The notes under the pieces are model-generated. The model worked only from the letters and a program-made list of their open reading frames with translations, was not told the origin of the DNA and ran no database searches. A DNA stretch of 64,000 nt from Pelagibius sp964472095 (GTDB lineage: Bacteria > Pseudomonadota > Alphaproteobacteria > Kiloniellales > Kiloniellaceae): contig CAYYIV010000022.1 in assembly GCA_964472095.1 (NCBI GenBank), positions 1 to 64,000 of the forward strand. The letters are read 5' to 3'. How positions within the stretch are numbered: the first letter of the stretch is position 1; every line of letters starts with the position of its first letter. Positions 27,032-34,861 of the stretch are shown piece by piece. The position numbers and the translations under genes are program-made.

Positions 27032-27577
27032 TCAGAACGACGAGTTCGGCTGGGTGAGGAATTCCAACTCCTCCTCCGTGCTTTCGCGGCCGAGGATGGC
27101 GTTGCGGTGGGGGAAGCGGCCGAAGCGGGCGATGACGTCGCGGTGGCGCTCGGCGTAGGAGAGGAACTCGCCGGCGTTCGCCAGCACCGCCATGAGCGCG
27201 ACGCAGTCCTGCTGGTCCTTGAGGTCCTCGCTGTGTTCCAGTGGCATGTAGAGGAACACCCGTTCGACATCGTCGAGCGCCTTGTCGAAACCCTGCTTGA
27301 GGGTATGGCGCGTGACCTCGCGGGCGGCCGCGTCGCTGGCAAAGGCGCGCGGCGTGCCGCGGAAGACATTGCGCGGCACCTGGTCGAACAGCAGGCAGAG
27401 CGCGAGGCAGCCGCGCGGCTCGCGCCGCCAGTCGGCGTACTTGCCGAGGCGCGCCGCCTCGAAGTGCGACAGCAGTGCGCGGCGCACTTCGCCGTCGAAG
27501 GCGTCGCTGGCCTCGAACCACTGTGCCTGGCGGCCCGCGGCAAACCAGAAGCCGAGCACGTCGTCGAGCGCGCTCAT
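27032..27577 (-). CDS. DUF924 family protein
   Basis: 181 residues, mostly helical. It starts with LDDVLGFWFAAGRQAQWFEAS and has the family motif LALCLLFDQVPRNVFRGTPRAFASD, then YMPLEHSED and the C-terminal FGRFPHRNAILGRESTEEE. DUF924 is widespread with unknown function. Its ATG overlaps the stop of the upstream isopropylmalate-type dehydrogenase gene (ATGA), so the two are translated together. Confidence 0.85.
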   Translation of the reverse strand: MSALDDVLGFWFAAGRQAQWFEASDAFDGEVRRALLSHFEAARLGKYADWRREPRGCLALCLLFDQVPRNVFRGTPRAFASDAAAREVTRHTLKQGFDKALDDVERVFLYMPLEHSEDLKDQQDCVALMAVLANAGEFLSYAERHRDVIARFGRFPHRNAILGRESTEEELEFLTQPNSSF

Positions 27578-28662
27578 GCCGCGGCCTGCAGGTTTTCGAG
27601 CACCCGCCGCGTCACCTCGGCCGTGCCGTCGGGGCCACCGAACTCGCAAGGACGCAGGCTGCCGCCGGCATAGGCGCGGTCGACCGCCCGGGTGATGAGC
27701 CGCGCCGCCTGCTCGGCCTTGGGCTCGTCGTGCCGCTCGGCCAGCCAGTCGAGCATCATGGCGGCGGAGAGGAAGGTCGCCGTCGGATTCGCCTGGCCCT
27801 TGCCCGCGATGTCCGGCGCGCTGCCGTGGCAGGGCTGGAACACCGCGCGGTGGTGGCCGATATCGGCGGAGGGAGCCATGCCGAGCCCGCCCATGAGTCC
27901 GGCCGCCAGGTCGGAGAGGATGTCGCCATACATGTTCTCGGTCACCATTACGTCGAAGGTCCAGGGATGCTTGATGAGGTCGAGCGCCATGGCGTCGACA
28001 TAGCGATGGCGCGCCGCGACGTCGGGAAAATATTTTGCGCGCTCGTCGAAGATGCGGCGGAAGAACACCATGCTGCCGAGCACGTTGGCCTTGTCGACGC
28101 AGGTCAGCACGCCGGCATGGCCCTTGGCCTTGCGCCGCTCGGCCAGCCTGAAGCAGAAGTCGAAAAGCCGCTCGGAGGCCGCACGGGTGATGACCTGCAC
28201 GTCGCGTGCCTCGTCTTCGGTATGCTCGGTCCTGCCGCGCGCGGCGAAGAGGCCCTCGGTCTGCTCGCGCACCAGGACGAAGTCGACCCCTGTTGCGCGC
28301 GAATCGGCCAGCGGCAGGGGCGCGCCGGGAATGGCGCGCACCGGGTGCACGCCAGCAAAGAGGCTCCAGCGCTCGCGCAGATCCAGCTGCGGCGCGATCT
28401 CGCGGCCGTCGGGGTAGCGCACCTCCGGCAGGCCCATGGCGCCGAGCAGGATGGCGTCGGCCGCTGCCGCCGCCTCGACGGTCTCCTCGGCGATGGCGAC
28501 TCCCCGCTCCCGGTAGACCAGCGCGCCGGCCTCCAGCGTCGTGAAGTGCAGCTTCAGGTCACCGACGACGCGGCAGGCTGCCGCCAGCAGGTCGAGGCTC
28601 GGCACGATGACCTCCGGGCCGATGCCGTCGCCCGGCAGCACAGCGATGTGAAACTCCACCAT
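27574..28662 (-). CDS. Isocitrate/isopropylmalate dehydrogenase family protein
   Basis: 362 residues of the beta-decarboxylating dehydrogenase family. It opens AVLPGDGIGPEV, has the substrate Arg segment LDLRERWSL, the catalytic VTENMYGDILSDLAAGLMGGLGMAPSA region (Mg-binding Asp residues) and the NAD loop C-H-G-S-A-P-D-I-A-G-K. LeuB is possible, but no leuACD genes are nearby and the pairing with DUF924 is not typical, so a tartrate or other 2-hydroxyacid dehydrogenase is equally likely. Confidence 0.85.
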   Translation of the reverse strand: MVEFHIAVLPGDGIGPEVIVPSLDLLAAACRVVGDLKLHFTTLEAGALVYRERGVAIAEETVEAAAAADAILLGAMGLPEVRYPDGREIAPQLDLRERWSLFAGVHPVRAIPGAPLPLADSRATGVDFVLVREQTEGLFAARGRTEHTEDEARDVQVITRAASERLFDFCFRLAERRKAKGHAGVLTCVDKANVLGSMVFFRRIFDERAKYFPDVAARHRYVDAMALDLIKHPWTFDVMVTENMYGDILSDLAAGLMGGLGMAPSADIGHHRAVFQPCHGSAPDIAGKGQANPTATFLSAAMMLDWLAERHDEPKAEQAARLITRAVDRAYAGGSLRPCEFGGPDGTAEVTRRVLENLQAAA

Positions 28663-28799
28663 CGGCGTCAGCGTCCCTTTCCGCCACAGGCGCAGGTACG
28701 AGAGGGCCGCGCATTGCCTGATCGGCCCTTACCTGAGAGGGGCGACTATAGTAGCTTCCAGGCGCCCTTTGCCAGGATGAAGCCCCAAGGAGGCTGTCG

Positions 28800-29777
28800 T
28801 TGTCCCCTGCCGAACCCTTGCTGCCGCTCTCCGAAGTGAACTTCCTGGGCGCCGGGCTCGACAGGCCGGAATGCCTGCTCTGCACCTCCAACGGCGACAT
28901 CTACAGCGCCGACGGGCGTGGCGGCGTGGCGCGCAGCCGCGCCTTCGGTCCGCAGGCGCTCTACCAGGCCGCCGGCGGCGCCGAGGCGCTCCGGCCGAAC
29001 GGGATCGCCCTGCAGCGCGACGGTTCCTTCCTGGTCACCAATCTGAACGACGCCGGCGGCCTCTTCCGCCTCGATCGCGACGGACGCCTCAACGAGGTGC
29101 TGCGCGAGGTCGACGGCATCGAGCTGCCGGCCACCAGCTTCGTGCTGATCGACGACCGGGGTCGCGTCTGGGTCACCGTCTCGACGCGCCAGAGTCCGCG
29201 CGCCCTCGGCTACCGCCGCGACGTGGCCGATGGATTCGTCGTGCTGATCGACGGCAAGGGCGCGCGCATCGTCGCCGACGGCCTCGGCTACGCCAGCGAA
29301 CTGCAGCTCGACCGCCACGGCGAGCACCTCTTCGTGGCCGAGACCTTCGGGCGCCGCCTGACCCGCTTCCGTATCGGCCGCTTCGGCACCCTCAGGGAAC
29401 CCACGGTGATCGCCGGGTTCGGCGCCGGCACTTTCCCCGACGGCCTCGCCATGGACATTGAGGACCACCTCTGGGTCACCTCACCGGTCTCCAACCGGGT
29501 CATCCGCGTGGCGCCCGACGGCGCCCAGACCCTGATGCTGGAGGACAGCGACCCCGGCCACCTGGCCGCGGTGGAAGCCGCCTACGAGTCCGGCAGCCTG
29601 GGCCGCGCGCACCTCGACCGGGCGCGGAGCCAGAAGCTGCACAACCTCTCCAGCCTCGCCTTCGGCGGGCGCAACCTGCGTACCGCCTTCCTCGGCAGCC
29701 TGCTCGGCGAGCGCATCGCCTTCTTCCGCGCACCGGTCATGGGCCGCCCGCCGGTACACTGGCATTACAATTTTTAG
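28800..29777 (+). CDS. SMP-30/gluconolactonase/LRE family protein
   Basis: 325 residues forming a six-bladed beta-propeller, seen as repeating blades such as LRPNGIALQRDGSFLVTNL and GTFPDGLAMDIEDHLWVTSPVSNRV. The metal-binding Glu, Asn and Asp positions of the fold appear present (RPECLL, ASELQL, PDGLAMD). Family members hydrolyse sugar lactones. The start is a TTG at 28800, fixed by a strong AAGGAGG 7 bases upstream; no ATG lies nearby in frame. Confidence 0.8.
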   Translation: MSPAEPLLPLSEVNFLGAGLDRPECLLCTSNGDIYSADGRGGVARSRAFGPQALYQAAGGAEALRPNGIALQRDGSFLVTNLNDAGGLFRLDRDGRLNEVLREVDGIELPATSFVLIDDRGRVWVTVSTRQSPRALGYRRDVADGFVVLIDGKGARIVADGLGYASELQLDRHGEHLFVAETFGRRLTRFRIGRFGTLREPTVIAGFGAGTFPDGLAMDIEDHLWVTSPVSNRVIRVAPDGAQTLMLEDSDPGHLAAVEAAYESGSLGRAHLDRARSQKLHNLSSLAFGGRNLRTAFLGSLLGERIAFFRAPVMGRPPVHWHYNF

Positions 29778-29794
29778 AGATCGGAGCCCCCGGC

Positions 29795-30601
29795 ATGTCT
29801 CTCAGCAAGGACAACATCGTCGCCGCCAACCGCGGTGCCTGGAACGAAGCGGCCGACCATCACCGCGCCCACGCGCAGTACGCCGCGCTGCTGGCCGGCT
29901 TCGCCACGCCCGGCTTCTCGGTGCTCGACGAGACGCTGACCGGGCGGCTCCTGGCGCTCGGCCTCGAAGGCAAGGCGGTGGTGCAGCTCTGCTGCAACAA
30001 CGCCCGCGAGCTGCTCTCCGTGAAGAACCTCGGCGCGGCCAGCGTGACCGGCTTCGACTTCGCCGCCGCCTTCCTCGACCAGGCGCGCGAGCTGGCCGCC
30101 GCCGGCGGCATCGAGGCAGAGTTCGTGCAGACCGAGGTCGCGAAGATCCCCGCCGACTACGACGGCCGCTTCGACCTCGCCCTCGTCACCATCGGCGTGC
30201 TCGGCTGGATGCCGGACCTGAAGGAATTCTTCGGCACCGCGCGGCGCCTGCTGAAGCCCGGCGGCCATCTGGTGATCTATGAGGACCACCCGATCCTCAA
30301 CATGTACGACGACCGCGACCACGGCGGCCCGCCGCAGCCCGACGAGTCCTACTTTCGGGCCGAGCCCTACCGCCATGACAGCGGCCTCGACTACTGGTCC
30401 AACCAGGACTATCAGGCGCAGCCCTGCTACTGGAACTTCCACAAGATGAGCGACGTCCTCATGGCGCTGGTCCGCGCCGGCTTCGCCCTCGAGGATTTCG
30501 AGGAATTCCCCCACAACATCGGCACCCGCGCCCACATGGAGAACCAGCCCCAGCAGCTGCCGCTGAGCTACATCCTGGTGGGGCGGCGCGCACACCGCTA
30601 A
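29795..30601 (+). CDS. Class I SAM-dependent methyltransferase
   Basis: 268 residues. The SAM fold is seen in VVQLCCNNARELLSVKNLG (motif I, with unusual C-C-N-N in place of G-x-G), VTGFDFAAAFLDQARELA and FDLALVTIGVLGWMPDL, followed by LLKPGGHLVIYEDHP. Methyl acceptor unknown. The altered glycine loop may mean a changed cofactor pocket. It lies 17 bases after the SMP-30 gene and 28 bases before a PhnB-like gene. Confidence 0.8.
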   Translation: MSLSKDNIVAANRGAWNEAADHHRAHAQYAALLAGFATPGFSVLDETLTGRLLALGLEGKAVVQLCCNNARELLSVKNLGAASVTGFDFAAAFLDQARELAAAGGIEAEFVQTEVAKIPADYDGRFDLALVTIGVLGWMPDLKEFFGTARRLLKPGGHLVIYEDHPILNMYDDRDHGGPPQPDESYFRAEPYRHDSGLDYWSNQDYQAQPCYWNFHKMSDVLMALVRAGFALEDFEEFPHNIGTRAHMENQPQQLPLSYILVGRRAHR

Positions 30602-30629
30602 GCCTGCCCTGGCAAAATAGGAGGAAGCT

Positions 30630-31046
30630 ATGCAGATAGAGCCTTACCTGTTCTTCGACGGCCGCGCCGAAGAGGCGGCCGAATTCTACAAAGAAGCACT
30701 CGGCGCCGAGGTGGAAATGCTCATGCGCTTCAAGGACAGCCCTGAGCCCCGCGAAGGCATGGTCCCGCCGGGTTCCGAGGACAAAGTGATGCACATGTCC
30801 CTCAAGATCGGTGGGTCGAGGGTGATGGGCTCCGACGGCCACTGCCAGGGAGCACCCAAGTTCGCCGGTATCTCGCTGTCGCTCACCGTGGCCGACGAGA
30901 CCGAGGCGGAAAAGACCTTCGCCGCGCTTGCCGACGGCGGCGAGGTGCAGATGCCGCTCGCCAAAACCTTCTTCAGCCCACGCTTCGGCATGGTCGCCGA
31001 CCGCTTCGGCGTCTCCTGGATGGTGATCGTGGAGGCAAAGGCGTGA
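30630..31046 (+). CDS. PhnB-like VOC family protein
   Basis: 138 residues. The sequence runs PYLFFDGRAEEAAEFYKEALGAEVEML and ends FGMVADRFGVSWMVIVE, the standard PhnB/YjdN layout. These small VOC proteins form dimers and their function is generally unknown. AGGAGG-like sequence lies 7 bases upstream of the ATG. Confidence 0.85.
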   Translation: MQIEPYLFFDGRAEEAAEFYKEALGAEVEMLMRFKDSPEPREGMVPPGSEDKVMHMSLKIGGSRVMGSDGHCQGAPKFAGISLSLTVADETEAEKTFAALADGGEVQMPLAKTFFSPRFGMVADRFGVSWMVIVEAKA

Positions 31047-31067
31047 GGTATTTGAGCCCCGACAGGA

Positions 31068-31469
31068 TCAAGCGGTTGCCGGCCCCTTCAGTTCGATGGT
31101 GTTGCCGTCGGGGTCGTTGATGTAGACGGAGGGGCCGTCGCCCTCGGCGCCGTAGCGCTGCACGACCTCGCCGGGGTCGATGCCGTGGCTTGCCAGATGG
31201 CTGCGCAGGGCCGGCGGGTCGAAGGGATCGATGCGGATCGCGAAGTGGTCCATGTTGCGGGTCGTTACGACCAGCTCGGACTCCTCCGGCCCGGGGTTGA
31301 CGCGCTGCAGGTCGATCATCGAGGCGCCGGCGCGCATCTGGATGAGGCCGATGCGCTCGACCCGGCGCTCCTCGCGGCAGCCCAGCACCTCGGTATAGAA
31401 CTTCAGCGCGCGGTCGAGGTCGCTGACGCAGACCACCACGTGGTCGATGTTCCTGATGGCGAAGGCCAT
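31068..31469 (-). CDS. VOC family protein (glyoxalase/bleomycin-resistance type)
   Basis: 133 residues. It begins NIDHVVVCVSDLDRALKFY and ends GPSVYINDPDGNTIELKG, giving the His and Glu metal-ligand positions of the VOC fold. It is a different VOC branch from the PhnB-like gene next to it. ATG 31469 has GGAGAG upstream. Substrate unknown. It runs in the same direction as, and downstream of, the AraC-type regulator gene. Confidence 0.82.
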   Translation of the reverse strand: MAFAIRNIDHVVVCVSDLDRALKFYTEVLGCREERRVERIGLIQMRAGASMIDLQRVNPGPEESELVVTTRNMDHFAIRIDPFDPPALRSHLASHGIDPGEVVQRYGAEGDGPSVYINDPDGNTIELKGPATA

Positions 31470-31544
31470 GGCGTGTTCTCTCCAATCTCCGATTTCTTGC
31501 AGAGCTCTACATATAGGAAGTTTCCGCAAGCAGGAAATGCCGCG

Positions 31545-32393
31545 CTAACGCCCCGCCCCCGTCCTTTTCAGATAGCGTCCCGGGGTGTCGCCGAGGCTGC
31601 GGCGGAACATGGCGATGAAGGCGCTGGGGCTCTGGTAGCCGAGGTCGTAGGCGACGGATGTCACGGGCTCGCCCTCGGCAAGGCGCGCCACCGCCGTGGT
31701 GAGGCGCAGGCGCTCGCGCCAGGCGCCGAAGGTCATGCCGGTCTGCTTCACGAAGAGCCGCGCCAGGGTGCGCTCGCTGGCGCCCGCGCCCTTCGCCCAG
31801 TCGGCCAGGGCGCGGCCGTCGGCAGGATCGGCCAGCAAGGCCTCGGCGATCTTCTTCAGGCGCGGGTCGCGCGGGTGCGGCAGGTGCAGGGGCTCCGGCT
31901 TCAGCGCGCGCAGCTCGTCGAAGATCACCGCCATGACCCGGGCGCCGGCACTCCCGGGCGCATAGTCGAGGCCGACCTCCATGGCGCGCAGGATGAGCTG
32001 GCGTAGCAGCGCCGGGATCGCGACCACGCAGCACTCGCTTGGTAGCTCGCGCGCCACGGCCGCGTCGACGTAGAGCGTGCGCATGGCGATCCCCGCCCGG
32101 TGGCCGACCTGGTGCTCGACGCCCGGCGGCACCCAGACCGCCTGTGCAGGCGCGACCACCCAGGTGCCGGCCGCGGTGCTCACCTGCATGACGCCCTGGT
32201 CGGCATAGAGCAGCTGGCCGCGCCGGTGGTGGTGCCAGGGGCGGAGCGAGGCGCCGCTGTAGTCGATGGCAAGCGGCGCGACGGGCCGCCTGGGGTCGTC
32301 CAGGTTGCCGGGATGGTCCGGTAGCGGGTCGCTGTGGACATGGTCCGGCCCGCGTCGCAGGATCCTGCTGTTGCTTTGTCCGTTTCGCGTCAT
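31545..32393 (-). CDS. AraC family transcriptional regulator
   Basis: 282 residues. The N-terminal cupin-like sensor has W-H-H-H-R-R-G-Q-L-L-Y and VPPGVEHQVGH. The C-terminal double helix-turn-helix includes GASERTLARLFVKQTGMTF and VAYDLGYQSPSAFIAMFRRSLGDTPGRYL. It is divergent from an MFS transporter gene across 53 bases, which makes the transporter its probable target. Confidence 0.92.
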   Translation of the reverse strand: MTRNGQSNSRILRRGPDHVHSDPLPDHPGNLDDPRRPVAPLAIDYSGASLRPWHHHRRGQLLYADQGVMQVSTAAGTWVVAPAQAVWVPPGVEHQVGHRAGIAMRTLYVDAAVARELPSECCVVAIPALLRQLILRAMEVGLDYAPGSAGARVMAVIFDELRALKPEPLHLPHPRDPRLKKIAEALLADPADGRALADWAKGAGASERTLARLFVKQTGMTFGAWRERLRLTTAVARLAEGEPVTSVAYDLGYQSPSAFIAMFRRSLGDTPGRYLKRTGAGR

Positions 32394-32446
32394 TCATTGG
32401 CATTCTACAGCAAGACGGGCAGATCGGGGAGCGGTATATCGGTTCG

Positions 32447-33682
32447 ATGCAAACGACCGAGACCCCTTCGCCCGACCGTGCCGCCCCGCTCGCCCGCTGG
32501 CAGCGGCCGGAGGTGCTGCTGCTGCTGATGGCGGCGGCCGTGCCGCTGTCCTTCGCCACCTGGCAGGCCCTGATCAATAACTTCGCCTACGAGCGCGCCG
32601 CCTTCGGCGGGGTCGAGATCGGCATCATGCAGTCGCTGCGCGAGGTGCCCGGATTCCTCGCCTTCGGCGTGGTCTTCCTGCTGCTGCTGATCCGCGAGCA
32701 GCGCCTGGCGCTCCTCGCGCTGCTGCTGCTCGGCCTCGGCACCGCGGCGACCGGCTTCTTCCCCACGGTGCTCGGCATCTACATCACCACCATCGTGATG
32801 TCGCTCGGCTATCACTACTATGAGACGCTGCAGACCTCACTCTCGCTGCAATGGATCGACAAGCTCCGCGCGCCGGAGACCCTCGGCCGTCTCATCGCCA
32901 TCGGCTCCTTCGCCTCGATCATCGTCTACGGCCTGGTGTGGTTCACCAGCGACCTGCTGGCGATGGACTACCTGTGGATCTACATGATCGGCGGCGGCGT
33001 CACGGCGGTGATCGCGCTGGTCGCCTGGCTCGGCTTTCCGCAGTTCAAGCAGCCGGTGGAGCAGCACAAGCACATGGTGCTGCGCAAACGCTACTGGCTC
33101 TACTACGCGCTGGTCTTCATGTCCGGCGCGCGGCGGCAGATCTTCATCGTCTTTGCCGGCTTCCTCATGGTGGAGAAATTCCACTACGACGTCGGCGCCA
33201 TCGCCCTGCTGTTCCTCGTCAACGCCGCGATCAACGTGTGGGCGGCGCCGAAGATCGGCCGCCTCATCGCCCGCATCGGCGAGCGCAAGGCCCTCATATT
33301 CGAGTACCTTGGCCTGATCGGCGTGTTCACCGCCTATGCCTTCGTCGAGAACGCCACGGTGGCGGCCGGGCTCTACGTGGTCGACCACCTGTTCTTCGCG
33401 CTGGCCATCGCCATCAAGACCTACTTCCAAAAGATCGCCGACCCGGCCGACATCGCCTCCACCGCCGGCGTCAGCTTCACCATCAACCACATCGCCGCGG
33501 TCTTCATCCCGGTCGCCTTCGGCTTCCTCTGGCTGGTCTCCCCGGCAGCCGTCTTCCTGGCCGGCAGCGCCATGGCCTGCTGCTCGCTCATCCTCGCCTT
33601 GAACGTGCCGCGCCACCCGCGGCCCGGCGAGGAAGTCCTCGTCGGCCGCGTTGTGGTGCCGGCCGCCGCAGCGGCGGAATAG
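32447..33682 (+). CDS. MFS transporter
   Basis: 411 residues with about 12 hydrophobic helices, beginning near residue 23 (VLLLLMAAAVPLSF) and ending near residue 390. A basic loop at the middle (KHMVLRKRYW) separates the two six-helix halves. A DxxGRR-like loop is replaced by G-R-L-I-A-R-I-G-E-R-K-A after helix 8. Substrate unknown. Divergent position from an AraC regulator suggests inducible efflux or uptake. Confidence 0.82.
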   Translation: MQTTETPSPDRAAPLARWQRPEVLLLLMAAAVPLSFATWQALINNFAYERAAFGGVEIGIMQSLREVPGFLAFGVVFLLLLIREQRLALLALLLLGLGTAATGFFPTVLGIYITTIVMSLGYHYYETLQTSLSLQWIDKLRAPETLGRLIAIGSFASIIVYGLVWFTSDLLAMDYLWIYMIGGGVTAVIALVAWLGFPQFKQPVEQHKHMVLRKRYWLYYALVFMSGARRQIFIVFAGFLMVEKFHYDVGAIALLFLVNAAINVWAAPKIGRLIARIGERKALIFEYLGLIGVFTAYAFVENATVAAGLYVVDHLFFALAIAIKTYFQKIADPADIASTAGVSFTINHIAAVFIPVAFGFLWLVSPAAVFLAGSAMACCSLILALNVPRHPRPGEEVLVGRVVVPAAAAAE

Positions 33683-33792
33683 GGCGGCTCGGGTCGCCGC
33701 CTGGACACCGATGACGATGGTTGCGGCGGCGGTGTGTCGTAACAGACTGACCGAGCAAGAGCTTTACGGCCGTGGCCCCGCCCGCTATTGAT

Positions 33793-33824
33793 CGGATCAG
33801 ACCGGCCGCCCGGGCGGCCCGATC
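33793..33824. repeat. GC-rich hairpin in the leader of the TAXI gene
   Basis: A perfect 16-bp palindrome GGCCGCCCGGGCGGCC (33804-33819) is framed by GGATC and GATCC, allowing a longer interrupted stem. It lies about 30 bases before the ATG at 33852. It has no T-run, so it is not a plain terminator; it could protect the mRNA or bind a dimeric protein. Confidence 0.5.
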
Positions 33825-33851
33825 CAAGAAGCCTCATCAGGGAGAAGCCCC

Positions 33852-34823
33852 ATGTCGCGCAACAGCCTAACCGCCGTGCTGGCGGCCGCTGCGGTGATTT
33901 CCGCCTTCGCCTCCACTGTCGCCGGGAGCGCCGCGGCGGAGACCCGCGTCACCTACAAGTCGGCCAAGTCCGGCACCTCCTACTACCAGATGGCGGTGCA
34001 GATCGCCGAGGCCACGAAGGCCGGCTCCGACGGTGAGATCATCGTCACCGTGGAGGAGAGCCAGGGCTCGGTGCAGAACGTGAAGGAGGCCGCCAACCGC
34101 TCCGGCAACTACGTCTTCACCACGCCGCCCGCGCTGACCCAGGCCGCCATCGCCGGCAAGGGCCAGTTCGAGCCCAAGGACCCGGCTTTCGAGAAGCTGC
34201 GCAGCCTCTTCCCGATCCCCTTCCTCACCATGCACTATGTCGTGCGCGAGGATTCCGGCGTCACCGACTTCGCCGGCCTCGCCGGCAAGAGCTTCATCAT
34301 CGGCAAGGGCAGCTTCGGCGCCAGCGAGGCGGAGAAGAACTTCGAGACCTTCGGCGTCGCCGGCAAGGTGAATCTTGTGGATGTGGAGCTGAACTCCGCC
34401 GTGCCGGCGCTGAAGAACGGCCAGGTCGACGGCTTCGCCACCGCCGGCTCCTACCCCGCGCCCAACGTCATCGAGGCCGCCGCCGGCACCGGGGTCCGCC
34501 TGCTCTCCATGACCGATGAACAGGTCGCCGCCACCGGGCGCACGAAGCTGGTGATCCCCGCCGGCACCTATCCCGGCATCGACACGGACGTGGTCACCAC
34601 CTCGCTGCCGGTCGGCACCTACACCACCAGCGACATGGACGAGGCGACCGCCTACCAGCTCACCAAGACCTTCTGGGAGCGCAAAGACGACATGGCCAAG
34701 GCCAATCCCTGGTGGGACGGCGTGACACCGGTCCTGCTGGAGACCCTGGGTGCACCGCTGCACCCCGGCGCCCTCAAGTACTACAAGGAAGCCGGCATCG
34801 AGGTGCCCGGCGGCCTGATGTAG
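33852..34823 (+). CDS. TAXI family TRAP transporter solute-binding protein
   Basis: 323 residues with a signal peptide cut after A-G-S-A-A-A (about residue 28), so it is periplasmic. The mature part has the TAXI features SGTSYYQMAVQIAE, FTTPPALTQAAI, VREDSG, FIIGKGSFGASE and DGFATAGSYPAPNV. It delivers a small organic anion or amino acid to the membrane unit encoded 39 bases downstream. Substrate unknown. Confidence 0.9.
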   Translation: MSRNSLTAVLAAAAVISAFASTVAGSAAAETRVTYKSAKSGTSYYQMAVQIAEATKAGSDGEIIVTVEESQGSVQNVKEAANRSGNYVFTTPPALTQAAIAGKGQFEPKDPAFEKLRSLFPIPFLTMHYVVREDSGVTDFAGLAGKSFIIGKGSFGASEAEKNFETFGVAGKVNLVDVELNSAVPALKNGQVDGFATAGSYPAPNVIEAAAGTGVRLLSMTDEQVAATGRTKLVIPAGTYPGIDTDVVTTSLPVGTYTTSDMDEATAYQLTKTFWERKDDMAKANPWWDGVTPVLLETLGAPLHPGALKYYKEAGIEVPGGLM

Positions 34824-34861
34824 GGCGAACGGCAAGCAGGCTATCCGAAGAGGTGATCGGG

